Origin: Parelaphostrongylus tenuis
Lineage: Eukaryota > Nematoda > Chromadorea > Rhabditida > Metastrongylidae
DNA length: 64,000 bases
Assembly (NCBI GenBank): GCA_019055375.1
Contig: JAHQIW010005186.1
Span: 310,001 to 374,000 of the forward strand
Direction of reading: 5' to 3'
Part shown: positions 1-14,500 of the stretch, piece by piece
Numbering within the stretch: the stretch's first letter is position 1
Layout of the letters: each line of letters begins with the position of its first letter
Notes under the pieces: model-generated
The model's input: only the letters and a program-made list of their open reading frames with translations
The model's database searches: none
Told to the model about the DNA's origin: nothing
Translations under genes and position numbers: made by a program

Positions 1-125
1 GCTCGAACACCTTCTACTTTCACGAAGTAGCTTAGTTATCAGGCGCCAATTTTCATTTCAGCATCATCCCCTTTTTCACTGAAGACAATGAGAGAGTTCG
101 CACACCCCTTCAAGATCCCAATATG

Positions 126-1684
126 TCACAGTGCTGAAGAAAAGTAAGGAAAGCAACCAACATCCGAGTCGATTTTTGGTTCGCTTCTAGCTTGTCCTGA
201 AGCGCTTAGCTTCTGCATTCGATTATCAGGCGCACACCATTTCACCGCCGGTGCCACGACCACAGTTCTGAAAATCTTACTATTTCTACCGGTAAGTAGA
301 ATTGCCAAGTTTAACGTTAAGATTAGTAGTTCGTTCTGCTCAGATCACCGAGATACTGTTATTGCTGCATTAATAGCGGTGTCTTGATTGGAACCAAAAA
401 ACTCACGGAGGAGTTCCATCGCAAAATAAGTAATTACAATACTGGACAAACTCGCTATTGATCAGATAATTCACTACTTTTAATTAGCACACATGGAGTA
501 TTTAAATCCGGAGAAGCTTAAGAACAGCATTTACTTAACGAAAAACGTTTATTCAATGACACTTTCCTGCTTGAATTGTGCAAGTGATTAACTTAGTGAA
601 CTGCATGTCATTTTGACTCTTCTAGTTTCTGAAGAAATTCAAACCACCAAAGCGTCAGACCAACCGTGTTGAAAAGGAACGCGCTGGGGACTTCGCATCT
701 GCTCACCAGTTTGTAGAAAAAATTGCGTAAATATAAGTTGACCACTATTTTATAACTGATATTACCATATGGATGTTTTGAGGACCCTCTTTTGGACATT
801 GTTTTTATAATGCTGAATAGTTATGTAAACATCTTTAGAGCTTTATGATCGCAACTTTCATTATTGTATAATCCATATGGACCAAGTTTACAAAATGCAT
901 CCTGTGGGTTTTCTATTTCACTAACACTAAAAACCATATATTTATATAGGATTAGAGAATAAGAGGATAGAAACGAAGAGCTCAGTGTTGATGATTTTCT
1001 AGAACACGCTCCATCACCTAACTTTGTAAAATCTTGCATGGGTTACTGAATGCATTTGTGCTCCCAGATAAAGACATGTGGGATTCTGTCGATCACGGAG
1101 GGATGGGTGATAAGGTTCCATCGGAGAACAAAGTAATTCCACTATTCGTGTATTTACAGGTAAGTAGATATACTCACTCGTCTTTGTCTGCTCGCCCATT
1201 CACATATTCCGGAGGAGGTTTAATGCCGGTAGGGCGAAGATCATGGAGAGAGACAGATGATTGCTGTGGAAGAGAAGAACGCAACGTCGACTCGGTATCC
1301 TCAGATTGAGTGCCTCCCTGAACAATCATTTCAACACTTCTGACTGAAATATCCCAACAATTTCGTAAATCGGGACTGTATCAGTGAGACAACGCCAAGT
1401 AACTCAATGGTTCAATGGTGCAAAATAATGAATAAGTCAGTATTCATGAGACTATATCCAAAAGAATTTTCGACCAAGAAAATCTTTAGTATTTGAAGTG
1501 TTCATTCAATCCCACTCAAACGTTTGAGTCAAAGAAACAGAGAATCTATAGAGATGATGAAGACCATATGCAGCCTTACTTGTTCGTTGTGGTAACTCTG
1601 TATCATACTCTCCGGCAACACTTCGTTAGAGTGCCGCATAGAATCGCTACGCGATCCGCCAGAAGACGCATACTGTGAGTCGCC
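126..1684 (-). CDS. FERM protein C-terminal exons with PPxY motif
   Basis: Exons 1580-1684 (35 codons, phase 0), 1178-1317 (starts at acceptor TTGTTCAG) and 126-267 (TGA stop at 126-128). Together they encode a polar tail of about 127 residues: a Gly/Ser stretch, a Gln/Ser stretch, then GIKPPPEYVNGR, and a terminal block VVVAPAVKWCAPDN that ends FSSAL. PPEY fits PPxY, the ligand of WW domains in Hippo-pathway partners such as Yorkie/YAP, Kibra and Nedd4-type ligases. Such motifs are known in Expanded and PTPN14-type FERM proteins. Splice sites GA|GTGAGT and ATTTTCAG|A are strong. The 3' UTR runs out of the window. Confidence 0.72.
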
Positions 1685-4600
1685 CTAAGATAAAAGCCTT
1701 TTTTTCGATGAAGTCCGTAAATTTGTTAAACTATTGAGTTGGGAATTTTCAGAAGAGTCTCATTAATTATGATTTTATAAAGGGATAGATTCCCCGAATG
1801 AAAAGGCACTGTGAAATTGACGAGGCTGTGAGGCCAAAACACGTGTCTTGCACTGTATTTTACGAAGCATATGCGGCCAAACTTCCTCAGCGAAGCTCTC
1901 ACTCTGTACTTCTCTCGAACATGTTTGTACTGAGGTTCTTTTCCGCTTGGTAGCGCAGATTTTCAAGCTTATCCCTACGATGGATAAGAAGTTTTCATAA
2001 AGAGAGTTATTGATCATTCGAAAGCGTGAATCTCAAGCTAGCGCTGTACACAGCCGTTTTTCTAAAGAGTCTTTTACAACTTTATGAAAACAAAAAAAAA
2101 TTATGTTTTACATCGACTGCGCATTTAAAAATAACTTCGCTGGAAGCACGAGAAGCACATGAACGTGCAGAGAAAACCTTCCAGTATCAAAGTAAAGCGT
2201 TTCATCCGGAATCTTCACCAAATCGGAGAAACAAATCCTATTCAAATACAAACACACTTAAGCACCATCGATCGATATTCGCGCCGACCCGCCCCTGTTT
2301 CCACCCCCCTTCAATTGTCCAATGAACTAGTGCTCGCGCATGAGAAACGACTTTTCCCTGATGCGCTGCAGAGAAACGGTCTTTTCAGATATAAGCACAG
2401 CGTTGAGATCGTTAAATTTTAAGCTATCGAACGCTTACTAACAGTCTGAAGAAAGAGCTCTGTACTGTGAGAAAAATGCACATGTGAAACATGATTTTGG
2501 TTCAAACTAAATTTTATGAAGGGTCTTTTCAAAAAACCGGCCACGTATTGCGCTAGCTCGAGAGATGAGCTTTCGAATGATTACTAAAAATTCTTTACAA
2601 AAACTTCTTGCCCAATGTAGAGGATAGGCTGTGCTAGCAAACGGAAAACTACCGTAGTGCAATCGGTAGCTATCAGTCATCATACATCAGACGTATTGAT
2701 CTAAAAGCACAAATCGGCGCTGAACCCAACTAAACTGAAACTGGAGTCGAAATCACAACTTGAGCTTGTATCTGCTGCCCAATATTTTCTAGATAGCAGG
2801 ACACATTATGAAGTATAATTACAAGAAGAAAAGGCATAGAAGCAATAAAATTTCATTCCAAAATGCATCATGCATCAGGATACTAGTTCTTTTATTATCA
2901 CAGTATTCATGTGGCTATATTTAGCAGAGCAGTTTCACTTAATCAGAGCAATATGTCAATTTCTATAGAATGAATCTGCATTCCATATAAATTATTCACG
3001 ATCGCTGCAGAAATTCATGATGACCGGAAACATATAAAGGATTGTTAGCAACGATAATGAATTTCATAGAAAGCAGAAGTCGCTAAAGTGAAACAGACAA
3101 AGAAATTAGTCTTTTGTACCAACGTAATTTTGACGTAAAGATTGGTAGTGAGCGTAAATTTCATTCTTTCACTCATCAACTCTTGAGCAGAAATATTTTC
3201 CATAAAAACCCAATTAATTCTCACCTGATAAGGCAACCCATAAGCTTCGAGGATGATGAGATCCGACGGGTTGATGCTTGGTTTGAGGTTGAAATTTACG
3301 TCAACCGGTGCACCTCGTGTACCAGTCTCTACAGTTTGAGAGGCCGAATCCACACTTGCTGGTCGCCTTTAAGAAAATCATAATTACAGTACAGATGAAA
3401 ATAGCTTCCTTAGTTTTACAGGGGAGCTCCCAAACTCTACTAGAGGCCTCTTTCATAAAATTTTTGAAATAGTAGCGGTGCATGGTGCACGAGAAAAAGG
3501 ATTCTGCCATGTTTTATGATATGACATAGATATTGTTATACGTTTTTTTAAACATCAATGACTGTTCTGCTCGTTTAGAGATGCAGTAATGACGCAGCAA
3601 AATATTCTTAAGATTGTAAGTTACCCATTCATGAAGCCAGCAGTATTGATGATTTCAGGCGTCTTTCGATGTGAACAGATATCAAGAACATCAGTAAAAA
3701 TTACATATTCGTTAAGTCGACGACAGGATGAATGATCATGTCGTGAACTTCTCCGACATCGGATTCCGCTGATGGTAACTTTCGTTCCGCTTGTTCACTG
3801 CCATCACTTGCCTTACTGGACTGACTGGCAGCGCGTTCTTGTCGGATATCTGCAACACTTGCTTTTCTTGCAGTTCAATATGTGAAAAAAACGGTGGCAG
3901 ATTGTGTGATACGACAAACTGAAATGTAGACTAAATAGACACTTCTACCTAACAATTCATTTGAATTGACAGCCTTTAGCGGTGGTAAGATGTTATAATA
4001 TACCCAATAATAAAGAGTGATGTGCAGAAACATTTGCGTCAGCTGGGACTCAAACCCAGATTTCACCCTATCCAGGGCGCGTGCGGAACTGTTGCACTAC
4101 CAACGCTTTCTTTGATGCGTCAGCTAGAATTTTTGACTCATTTTTGTAAAGAAGATCAAGGTTGATTCCTGTATTGACCAAAGCAGTGAGGATCTATAGC
4201 TCGCTCTTAGGTTGGGACTAGCGAAATGCCACACTCAAAATTTTTCCAGTGATCAAAATATCATCGTTTACTGTTCACAAAGCCAACAGGTTCGTCGAGT
4301 ACGCCGGTACAAAAACATGGTTACAGTCAGTAAGGGTCCAAAACGTTACAGATGGTAATAAACAAAAAGACGCTAAATTTGTACAAGAATTGTGTTCAAA
4401 ACACATACGTTCAAGCTCCATTTTCTCAATCTTAAGGTCGAGATTCGAGTCAAGCTTGATACGAACTCGTTGCTTAGACGATACTGAACCTTGGGCTCGA
4501 TCGCCAGAAGTGCTGAGCGAGTCGTGCAGTAGTGAGTCACAGTCTGTAATGGCTTGTATTCGCTTAGCTCTGAAGAATAATAAGTGTTGGAACTCTGAAT

Positions 4601-7600
4601 ACGCCGCTGTTGGGAGTCTAGAAAATCATTTTGAAAAATTAGGCAGCTCTCAAGAGTTCTGTTGAGTGGGACAGTTTAATCTGTTACTCTTGTACTAAGA
4701 GGGTTTCTCAAATGTTATAATTGCAAGAGGCGAAGTATTAGGTTGAAAAGGAAGTTCTAGGGCAGTTGTAGAAAAATAAAGTTCAATGCATGAATTCTAA
4801 ACAAAACAATAATAACAGATTAAGGCCATCGTTCCAAACGACTTTCCGCCGTCGGTCCGCCAAGTTTGGATCCGGATCCCTTCCAAAACCATTTAGGGGA
4901 TTGTTGAGCAGTTGGCGACAGATTTCGACTCTTTTGGCTTGTAGATCAGTGAGTCCATGCAAATCTTGTCGTGGCTTCTTGTGAACAAACTCAAGCTGGT
5001 AGAGATAAGTTAGCACAATTGTATGAGAAACATCAAGTTCTGTTGCCAATTCGCCAACACTTGACAACGGTTCATCTTCCAGAACAGCAATCAAATCATC
5101 GTTGTTCAACTTTCTTGGACGTTCTGAACGAGGCTTGTCTTTGAGGTCAAGATCTCCAGCATCAAAGCATTGGAACCGGCGTCCAGCAGCAGATTCGCTT
5201 GTTCTACCATCCCCTTCAACTTCGCTAATTTCATCGACTGCAGCTCGCTGTGAAAGACCTTTTCTCCAATAATGACGAAATAAAACACGAACTTCGATTG
5301 TATTGTTGAACATGGTGAAGGCTTGCAACAAAATGAAAATAAAGAATAAAGAAAAAGAATGATATCTAGGACTTCAATAGGAAAATCCCACATAAGAAAC
5401 TGTGATGCTCGCACGACATGCATGGGAGTTATCTCATGTTTATTAAAGTATCCCATAACTTGCTTTCCAGCCTTAGTAAGAACATAAAAGACATGAGAAT
5501 TCCACAGTAATATGTTGTGAACAGAGGACGTTCTCATTCAATTTTGTCTTCCAGCATGAGTACAAAAATTGTTATATAATCAAATAGAAATCTTTTTAAA
5601 ATCATTTCAGGAAATATTAGGTTGAGGAGAGATTTCTTAAACACTCGCCGGAAACTCAAGGTTCATACAAGAAACTCAAGGTTTCAATTAAAAACAACAA
5701 TGATTATTCTTCAAATTGAGACCATCATTGTCCACGTTATTCTGTCAACAATCTGCAAATTTCCGGATTCCTAGGCCTTGAATCAGAGAACCTCCTGACA
5801 TGTCTCTTGAACTCGATCAGATGTCCCGAATCGGCGTCCACGAAAGAAATGTTCCATTGCGGAGGAAATTGGACCATAACAGGACGGCACAGCGTTACGA
5901 CCCTACAGGCTGGGAGCGGCAAAAGCTCTACCCTCCAATTCATCACATTTCTTTAGACTTCTTGCGATGTGAGGTTTGGCATTGTCATGCTTAAACAGCG
6001 CGCGCTTTCGACGAATCAATGTCGGCTACTTTCCCTTCAATGCATCGTAGCTTCGGTTCAGCTGTTCGCAGTGGAGTTACTGTATTACTTTGGAATTAGT
6101 TAGAGATAGTGCATGAAACTCCTTGACCTAGTATGTCTATTCATTGGAAGCACTCCATTACAATGCGTAAAGAAGACATACAGATGGACGAAACGAAGTA
6201 TAGAGTGGACTCCACGTGGTTAAACCCGACCTCGAGGGCAAAAACCCACACGTTGAGCGGGCGTGTTTGTAAAAACCAATCAGGTGTACTCGCAGCTGCC
6301 GATATTTTACAGATCATGGTATGAAACTCGAGCCAGCAGCCATGCTCGAATGAAAACACCACCATGGACGTTATAGCTAGAAGAAGAGACTATGAAAAAT
6401 GCTGGGGTCCGCACTATTCGTGAAAACGGACCGTTCGACTATCCAAGTAAGTAATGGGACATGCGTCTCCGGTGATTTTCAATAGTACAGTATTCAAAGG
6501 AACCGCAGCTTTTCTTATGTCTAACACTGATTCTTATTAGTTAGTAACAAGTTGATTTATTTATAAACACACCGAAGCTTCAACTTTGAGAGATGTTCTT
6601 CTTACATGCTCATAAAAAGTATTGGACGCTTAAAGGTGATGTCACTGTGAGTACATCAATACATCATGGTCAAGTAAACAGGCATCACAAATCTGTCAAC
6701 TCATGCATTTCCTGACATAACAAACCGGTTTCTTTTCTGTGAGCCTTTAAATGTTAGGGTAAATCTAAGTTTCTGGAGAGGGGGCAAACTAATTATAAAT
6801 TTAGTATGAAATATAGCATAATTCCGAGAAGTTCTTTATTTCACTGGATTTTAGCAGTGCTACCATGTTGCAATTACAAGTACTAATTTTAAGTAATATG
6901 CAAAACATTTTACCCCAAGAGGGAATAACCTGTGTTTCATCCATACCTCGGTGGTGCAGGGGTACTTCGTTCTTCGGCTATGAGTGAAACGCGGGTTCAA
7001 CTCCTAGCTAGGGTGGAGTGTTCCGCATATCACTAAACATTCTTGGATCTATAGCATGATTATTTCTCATCGAAATGGCTGCACGTAATTACTCCTTGAA
7101 TTTTCATGGTTTCGAAAATATTCCCCACACTCTAAGCGGCTTGCTAAAAAAAGTCTAATAATAATACAAGTCTGAATTTAATGATATTCACCCCTATCGT
7201 GGTCGGCGTTGGCAGCTGATGTCGCGTTTGATGATGTAGAAATTCTGTCCACGCTCTTTTCGTGGAATAACTGCGGCAGTGGTGCAACCTTGCCGTTCTG
7301 ATGCGAAAGCACCAGTAACGTTTGATGTACAGCACGACACAATTCCAGCAGATACCTTCAATTTACTCTGGTGAATACATTCCGCAGAAAAATGTTTATG
7401 TTAGCGAGGACAAACCTAGCCTTATTTTCGCTTTGCGCGTATAGACACATTTTCGTGCCATCAGCACCTACAATAGTGAGCTTTTTCCGATCGAAGGACA
7501 ATCGTGTCACTCTGTTCCACGGAAGCGCACGCAGTGGTATCCGTTCGCCATCTTCACCGATGTCGCACATCTCAATGCCCCTGAAAAATTATTCTTTGAC

Positions 7601-8470
7601 TAGAGAATGGGCTAGATCACACATGTATCAAATTTGCTCCGCGATGCAGATGGGACTGAAAAATGCTCATTTTCTCTTTGGTGTACATGAAGTGTACTTT
7701 TGATATATACTTAATGAATTACTCAAGCAAACTTGTATCATGGGTTCCGTTAAACGCTAATTGATTATTGATCTATAACGCTTTTAGTATATTCAAACAG
7801 ATAGGAATGCACGAAGCACTAAGACGATAGAACGATAAGGTATCTCTCAACTACTGGTCAACTAAAACTATTATGGCGAAGACCTGGTCGGGGTTCAATG
7901 TAGGCTGCTGTCCTGGAACAAAACCATTTGTTAAGAGAATTTCACCCCTTCCAAGTAAAGATAAACAAAGACTGGCTATGACGGACTCTGAACACTTTGC
8001 GCTATGGCTAATCAAGGGTAATAGAAAAATGTCACACCAACGAACGAAATCGCTATGAATTGGAATTGAGTTTGTACACATACACGCTCTTTAACCGTTT
8101 GCGGACGATGAGAGTCACTTCGACCCTCAGATTTTCAGAGGTCATTTCTCGCAGGACAAGGCCTTTCATATAAATTTTGTGTGATAATTCGAAAGCCCGA
8201 ATCCTGAGAATTCCGAAATTTTACTTGGTTTGTGGAAAGATCACTGTAGTACGCTGTAGCAGCAAAAATAGGATTATGTTTCACATTCGATTTACGTTAT
8301 TTGCTCACTAAAACTCTGTGGATCACTTTCTATTGAACTACTTTGAGCTCATCGATATCTGAAATTTCGACAAATTCGACGCCTAAACTGATTTTGAAAA
8401 AGTGAAACACGGCGCATTTTGAGAGCGAAAATAAAATTGCTTCTCACATTCAGAGCTTTCTTTGCACATA

Positions 8471-8507
<37 letters not shown>

Positions 8508-11500
8508 AAAATTATACAGACTCGCAGAGAAAATCATGGTCTATAAGAGCCGCGGAAAGAACGTAGAGTATTTCCTAAAACAAAGAAAAAATCTTAGTTA
8601 AAGAACGAAAATCGCGTGCCATTGGCGATATCGACTATGCTGCTGTCCGCAAGGAGTTAAAGTTCAGTATTATTTGGTAATAGGTGAACTGAAAGGCTGA
8701 AGAAAAAAAATTGTCTCGAATTGATCTAATTCCAAAGTGGGGACAACGAGGCCACGGGACGATAATTAACAGCAATTCTACAATGGACAAACTTGGCATT
8801 GATGCCAAGGACGGCGTTATCGATGGTGTCCATCTTGTGTCGCCTTAGGCCGTACAGATGACAGTTTAGCGCGTACGGAGACCTAAAATTGACTGTGCTC
8901 ATTTGGTGATCAAGATAAAACATCCATGCTATCATAGATAACAACTCCCACCGGCTGGCTTCAAAAGCAAATTTCATCATCGCATCTTTTCGGCTCATCT
9001 CTTTCAAGTCTTCTGTCGCGGCCGGCATATATTTACGGACGTATTCCAAACCACGGACGTCGATTACCCATATCGGAAAGTATTGTTCGGCCCGAAAATA
9101 TCTGAATTGTCACGTATGAGTAAATATCAGAATATCTGATAAGGCATACTAGAGTCGCTAATAATAAAGTAATAAAAAATAACATTCAAAAACGACTTTA
9201 TTTCAAGGTTACAAGAGAGTGAACCACATTAGACATAGTGCGCACAAACATATGACTGGAACAAAATAAGCTTACAAAATGTACGTTTCAAAAAATGCTA
9301 CGTGGTAAGTTTATTAGAGTATTTTCAAGTTTCAAATGTAACTGAAGTAGAGTCTCATTTATTGGAAAAGTTCAAAAAATGCTTTATAACACAAAACATC
9401 TTTTTTCCAGTGGATCACAGATTTTATGCTAGAGGTTTTCCTTACTATTGTTGCTATTGGCGAAAATGTAGTAAACCCTACCCGCCAGGATTGTCACCCT
9501 TGTCCACTTTCAGCGCAAGTGCAGCCATTTCCCAGCATCGTTCTTCTGATACACTGTGACGACTAGCCCATTGGTCAAAAAAGTTGTCCTTTAGTTGCAG
9601 ATAGTAGTGCTCCAACGCTTTCGGACAGCTGAATAATCTATTACTAACAAAGCATATAATTTGCACCCATAACGTAATGTTTTCGTCTGCAATGCCGCAA
9701 AACTCTTTGGAATTCGCTGTTCTGTTTTCAATATATTCCATTTATTTCCTCTTTATCTTTTTTCAACTTTCTGTTTATCCACTTCAACAGATCATAATTG
9801 GATTTAAATGGAAAGTTTTTTTTCCCAAAATAAAAAATGTTCAAGTCAGTTCGGCGACTTTCGTCTAGCCTCAGCGGGAATAATCAATAAACTATTAGAT
9901 TCTTCTTTTGTACAAGGCTGATAATAATGATTATTCGAGTAACGATTCGACCTCTTCGCCTTCTACAGAGCCGATGATTCCAGTTGGTTGTCCACAGTCG
10001 TTCATCCTGGTGTGATGCTCGTGGATTTGAGCATTTACGAAGACCACTATACGGATACGAACGATTGCGGACGATCGACTCAAATCATCGGCTTGAAAGG
10101 GAGATGACGTCGAAATCGTAGCCGAATAAACGTTACTGTCAACCTTGTAAAAATTGAAGAAAAGAAACAGAAGTCTAACCTCTAAGAATAGCTGTCGGAA
10201 TGTGGGCGACTTTATTTACTACTCTTAGAACGATTACATGACGGAAAAGAAAGAAGTTCACGCATAAGGAATCGGAACGTACGTCAATAATCGCACTTGA
10301 TCTATGTACACACGTACTCGGAAGTACAGCACAAGCAGTGGACGATTCTCGGTTGTTCGATTATGCTGCAATTTTATTCTTATCAAAATGTTTCGATCAA
10401 AGCAAAACGACTCGTCATACTTTTCCATAATATTTCAAAAACAAATCAGTGTGCTCGGTAGAGAAAAAAAGATTCGTTCTGATGCTATCTATCAACGCCC
10501 TACTATGCTTGCCAATAAAACAGTGAACCAAGCTGGGTGGTTCATAGCATATTTGCAATGTCGCCTAATTATCGCCGATATCCGTATGTCATGAAGTCTA
10601 GTATTTCCCAAGCTGACAACTGCACTGAAATCAATGCACGCCGTCCGTTACCCCCGCCCCCACTCGTCCTAGAACAATCCTTCTTCATCAGCAACTCTTT
10701 GAGTCATTCTGCTAGCGCAAATGCCACTTGACTGATATAAGTAGTTTAGAAGGACCTAGGTGATAGCTGTTTTTGAAGCATAGATAAAACATTCATCGTA
10801 TGTGGAATTCTCGCCAGCCGAGATGTTTTTTGCAAGCTCGTGTTAACAGAGAAGCTCGTTCCATTCTCCATATTATTTCTGACAATTCACACATGAAATC
10901 TGTCTGATTCAAAGCTATAATCAACTGTTCAACGACCAACAGTTATACATAACGTGGCTGATCATCACAGAGAAATTACCATTGATTTAGTAGCAGTAAT
11001 CAATGATTCAGACTCGTTGCCATTTGTCATCTGACAAGCAGCCAAGTAATTAATCAGCTATTAGGTTTGCGAGGGCGAACTCTTATCTTGAGATCGTCGC
11101 TGTTTTTTCATCGGTTCACAAAAAGGAAAAAGCATAAAAGTACTCGACTTAACTTGAAGGAATGGTTCTATGTAGTCAGTTTCAGGAGCTGTATGCACAA
11201 AAAAAAAAGATACATGTTGTCGTCAGAGGGTTAATAAACGATGTGTCAATCTGTTTGACAACATTACATCGCTTCTCCATTAACTGTATGATTATCAATT
11301 CGGAGAATTCCTGGAATTTATACGGAAGAAGTTGACCTGAACTATTTCATCAGGCAATCTTAATAGTTCAGTGTGTCTGAACTGTAGTTATCCTAAATTG
11401 TCTCAATCTTCTGAAAATCGTTGATTTTTCTCCACTTATTGGATCGATATTATTTAATCAAAGAGAGGATTTCGTCACATTCCGTCATGGACAACCGCCA

Positions 11501-14500
11501 AGAATGCGGTGTATCGCTGAGATAAAAAAAAAATTCCTTCATGAATACGTCAGCAGAAAAAATTCCTTCACAATTACGTCAGCACTATTTACGACACGTG
11601 GAATCAAAAATCGCATCTTCTCGATAGATATTATGCTTTTTATCTGTTTTGGTTCCCACAACATTTTGTTTCGTTACCCGAAACAGAGACCATAATGACT
11701 TGAGAATGATTCTTATTTTATAATGAAAAAAACATAGTCTGCAAAAAAATTTATTGAAAATGCCGAGCATTTCTTTGCACATTCCTCCCCGGTCCACACT
11801 TTGTACCACGTATGTACAAATTTTGGTGCAAATGGCTCTCTAATTCTGTCCCATGAAACACTTTTAGGCCCCCAAAAACCTTTTCAAGCTCTTATACTAT
11901 TTTCTGAACAGACAATAAGCTGACGATCTCAAAAAACCATTTTGGCGCCGTTTTACAAGTTGATGATTACTAAATAAATACAGATTTTAGTGCTCATTTT
12001 GATTTTCCGTCAGTGAGATGATTTAAAAGTATAGCGATCAGCCACGCGAAATTGTTTGCAATAGCGAATGTGTTAATGACAGTTGATCAGATCAAGTTTT
12101 TTTCAACTTCGCTTTGCACTGATATAGCAGGCAGTTCTGCATTAGCTCAGTAGTACTGAAATGCTATATAGATTCCAGTAGAAAACGTGTGTTTGCTCTA
12201 GAAAAAAAAGAAAATTTTCTGTTAACATTGATGTAAGGAAGGTGGGTATATCTAATATATTTCGTTTTCAAATATTACCACACTTTTCGGAGATTTTGGG
12301 ATGGTAAAAAATAGCATACACCGACAGTGTGGGTAGATTTGCGTAGGCGGAGTGCTCTAGCAAGTAATCGTTGATTTCGCAAACTCTGGTGGTCTCGACA
12401 ACGATGAAGATGATATTCTTGTTAATGTAATTTATTGATCTGATAAAGGAAGATGTAAGGACTGTATTTCTGGATTTCAGTGCAAGTAACACAATTTTGA
12501 CCCGGAAATACGACATGTAACACCTAGATGATCGAGATTATTTGGAAACTCACGCGAACCAGACTTATCCCTCTGGCCCCTCGCCTACTGAAAACAACAA
12601 AATGATGCTCTGCCGAGCAGAAACTAAAGTAATTTGTTTAAATTGCTTTAATTACAACGACTGACATCTCAATCCTAAATACCGGTGGACTTCTGATCCG
12701 CCTGATGTTGGTTTTTTACTGCCGACCCGTCCACATCCCTCTTTTCTTAGCAGCAACTGTTCTGACCTTAAGAGAGACGGCGAAACGGACGGCCGCACTA
12801 CCAGATATAGATAGGCATCTGTGAGAAAGACGACGCAAAACGGAATGGAATGCGAAGAAACGGGCGTGATCTATGCAACGATAACAGGAAGTGCCGATGC
12901 GATGATGATGGGACGGGAGAAGGAGAATGCAGGCAGAGCGTGAGCGAAGTCAGACGAACAACTCCACGAAATTCTTAACAACATCTGTGATACATAACAC
13001 GTGAGACGAGAGGAATTTTGGTCTCGTACTCGGCAAAATAGACATATTCGGTAATAAAATAAGAGCTGTAAGCTGGAATAAGAGGGATGGCGCAGTGGTT
13101 AGTGGCGCAGCGTACTAGCGAGCAAGGTGATAAATAAGGAGCTGATTCAATCCCCAACTAAGATCACCTCAGCTAGACTTTGCACAAGCTGCTAAGAGAC
13201 TTGTCTTGACCTGCAATAAAATACAACCATAAAAAGCGCTGAAGCTCTCGGCGCTGATCAATTCCTTAGAGTTGCGCTATGTAGTCGTCCGCATTGAACA
13301 TCGTTAAACGCGACTTAATGCATATCTGGCCTTCACGATAACTAATGATGGTCTGCCGATCTATACAATTGGTGCTACTATTCTCCAAGACAAGTCTGGT
13401 ACCAATTATTGATTTTATAGGGTTGAAAGGCTTGGTGATCCTGGGATGCGGGATCGAACAAAATACTACGTGTGTGTTACAAGGCACTTTTGAGCACTAC
13501 GCCATACGCGTCTCAAGATACAATCATAACCTAGAGAAATTAAAGAAAAAATCCAAGGCAAGGCGTTATAAAGAACATTTCTTATCAACTGCGTACTCAT
13601 TGCCGACTACATTTATCAGCCTACCCGATGCAAAAAAACTCATTACTTTATTAATAGAAGTACCATTTACTAAACCTCAGTATATCTCCAGACTGTGAAT
13701 GAATTCAGAGCAAATCCTCAGAAACTTCAGAGAAATATGAGCTAGTTCTATAATCGTGCAATACAACATAAAGGATAACAATGAAAAAAAAAGGAACAAT
13801 CAGATAGATATTCGTAATTAAATTCCCTATAAAGCTGAGTGATATGCAAAATTTTGCTCTTCGGACGAAAGTTAAACCCACGTCTCACCCTTTTGGAGGA
13901 GCGTGATAACCACTGCACTACTGGGGTTTCTATTCTACCATCACTCTTTCTGTGATACAAGGTGTCGATTGCGTCGAGAAAAAAGCGGCAACGGTTTGGT
14001 CTCGTAAACTCATGTCGACACTAAACCTGATTAACGGCTGCTGCATATACGTAATTGGATGGATGATACTGATAGTGAAGTCAAGTTTCAAAATCATGTC
14101 CAAGGATATTCTGCATCATTAATCAGACTTCAAAAATGAGCGCATACTAACCCATTGCGAAAATCGGGCTGCTTCGGCGCGTACTTGACGATTTTCTGGG
14201 CAGGATCAAGAAAAAAAGTACTCGTGTCGGGGTTGATCTCCTCCTATAATCAACAAATAAACACATGTTGAACATTCCCCATGACTCAATAATATTTCAA
14301 AAAGGCGTCATGTTATCATAAATTTATCAAGTTATATTTGCTAGTAAAGAGTCAAAAAACACAAACAGAGTTCGAAAGCCTCAGGATCTATGTTGGACCA
14401 AGAAAACGACCACTCTTCAATCGTGCTAAGAGGGGAAGTAGATTACGAACATTTTACAAACCTATTCCTTCCGTAGGCTGACGTACAGCAAGTCCAAACA

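Noticed and set aside
9950..10160. Minus-strand open frame VRIRIVVFVNAQIHEHHTRM as a possible F1/F2 linker exon
   Set aside because: No splice sites in suitable phase, and its end (CTTCTACAGAGCCGATG on plus) recurs at 55360, so it looks like repeat sequence.
12268..12533. Open minus-strand frame with YFRVKIVLLALKS after acceptor CATCTAG, a candidate for the missing FERM F1 strand
   Set aside because: The entry phase fits, but no donor with the needed exit phase exists, and the rest of the frame is not FERM-like.
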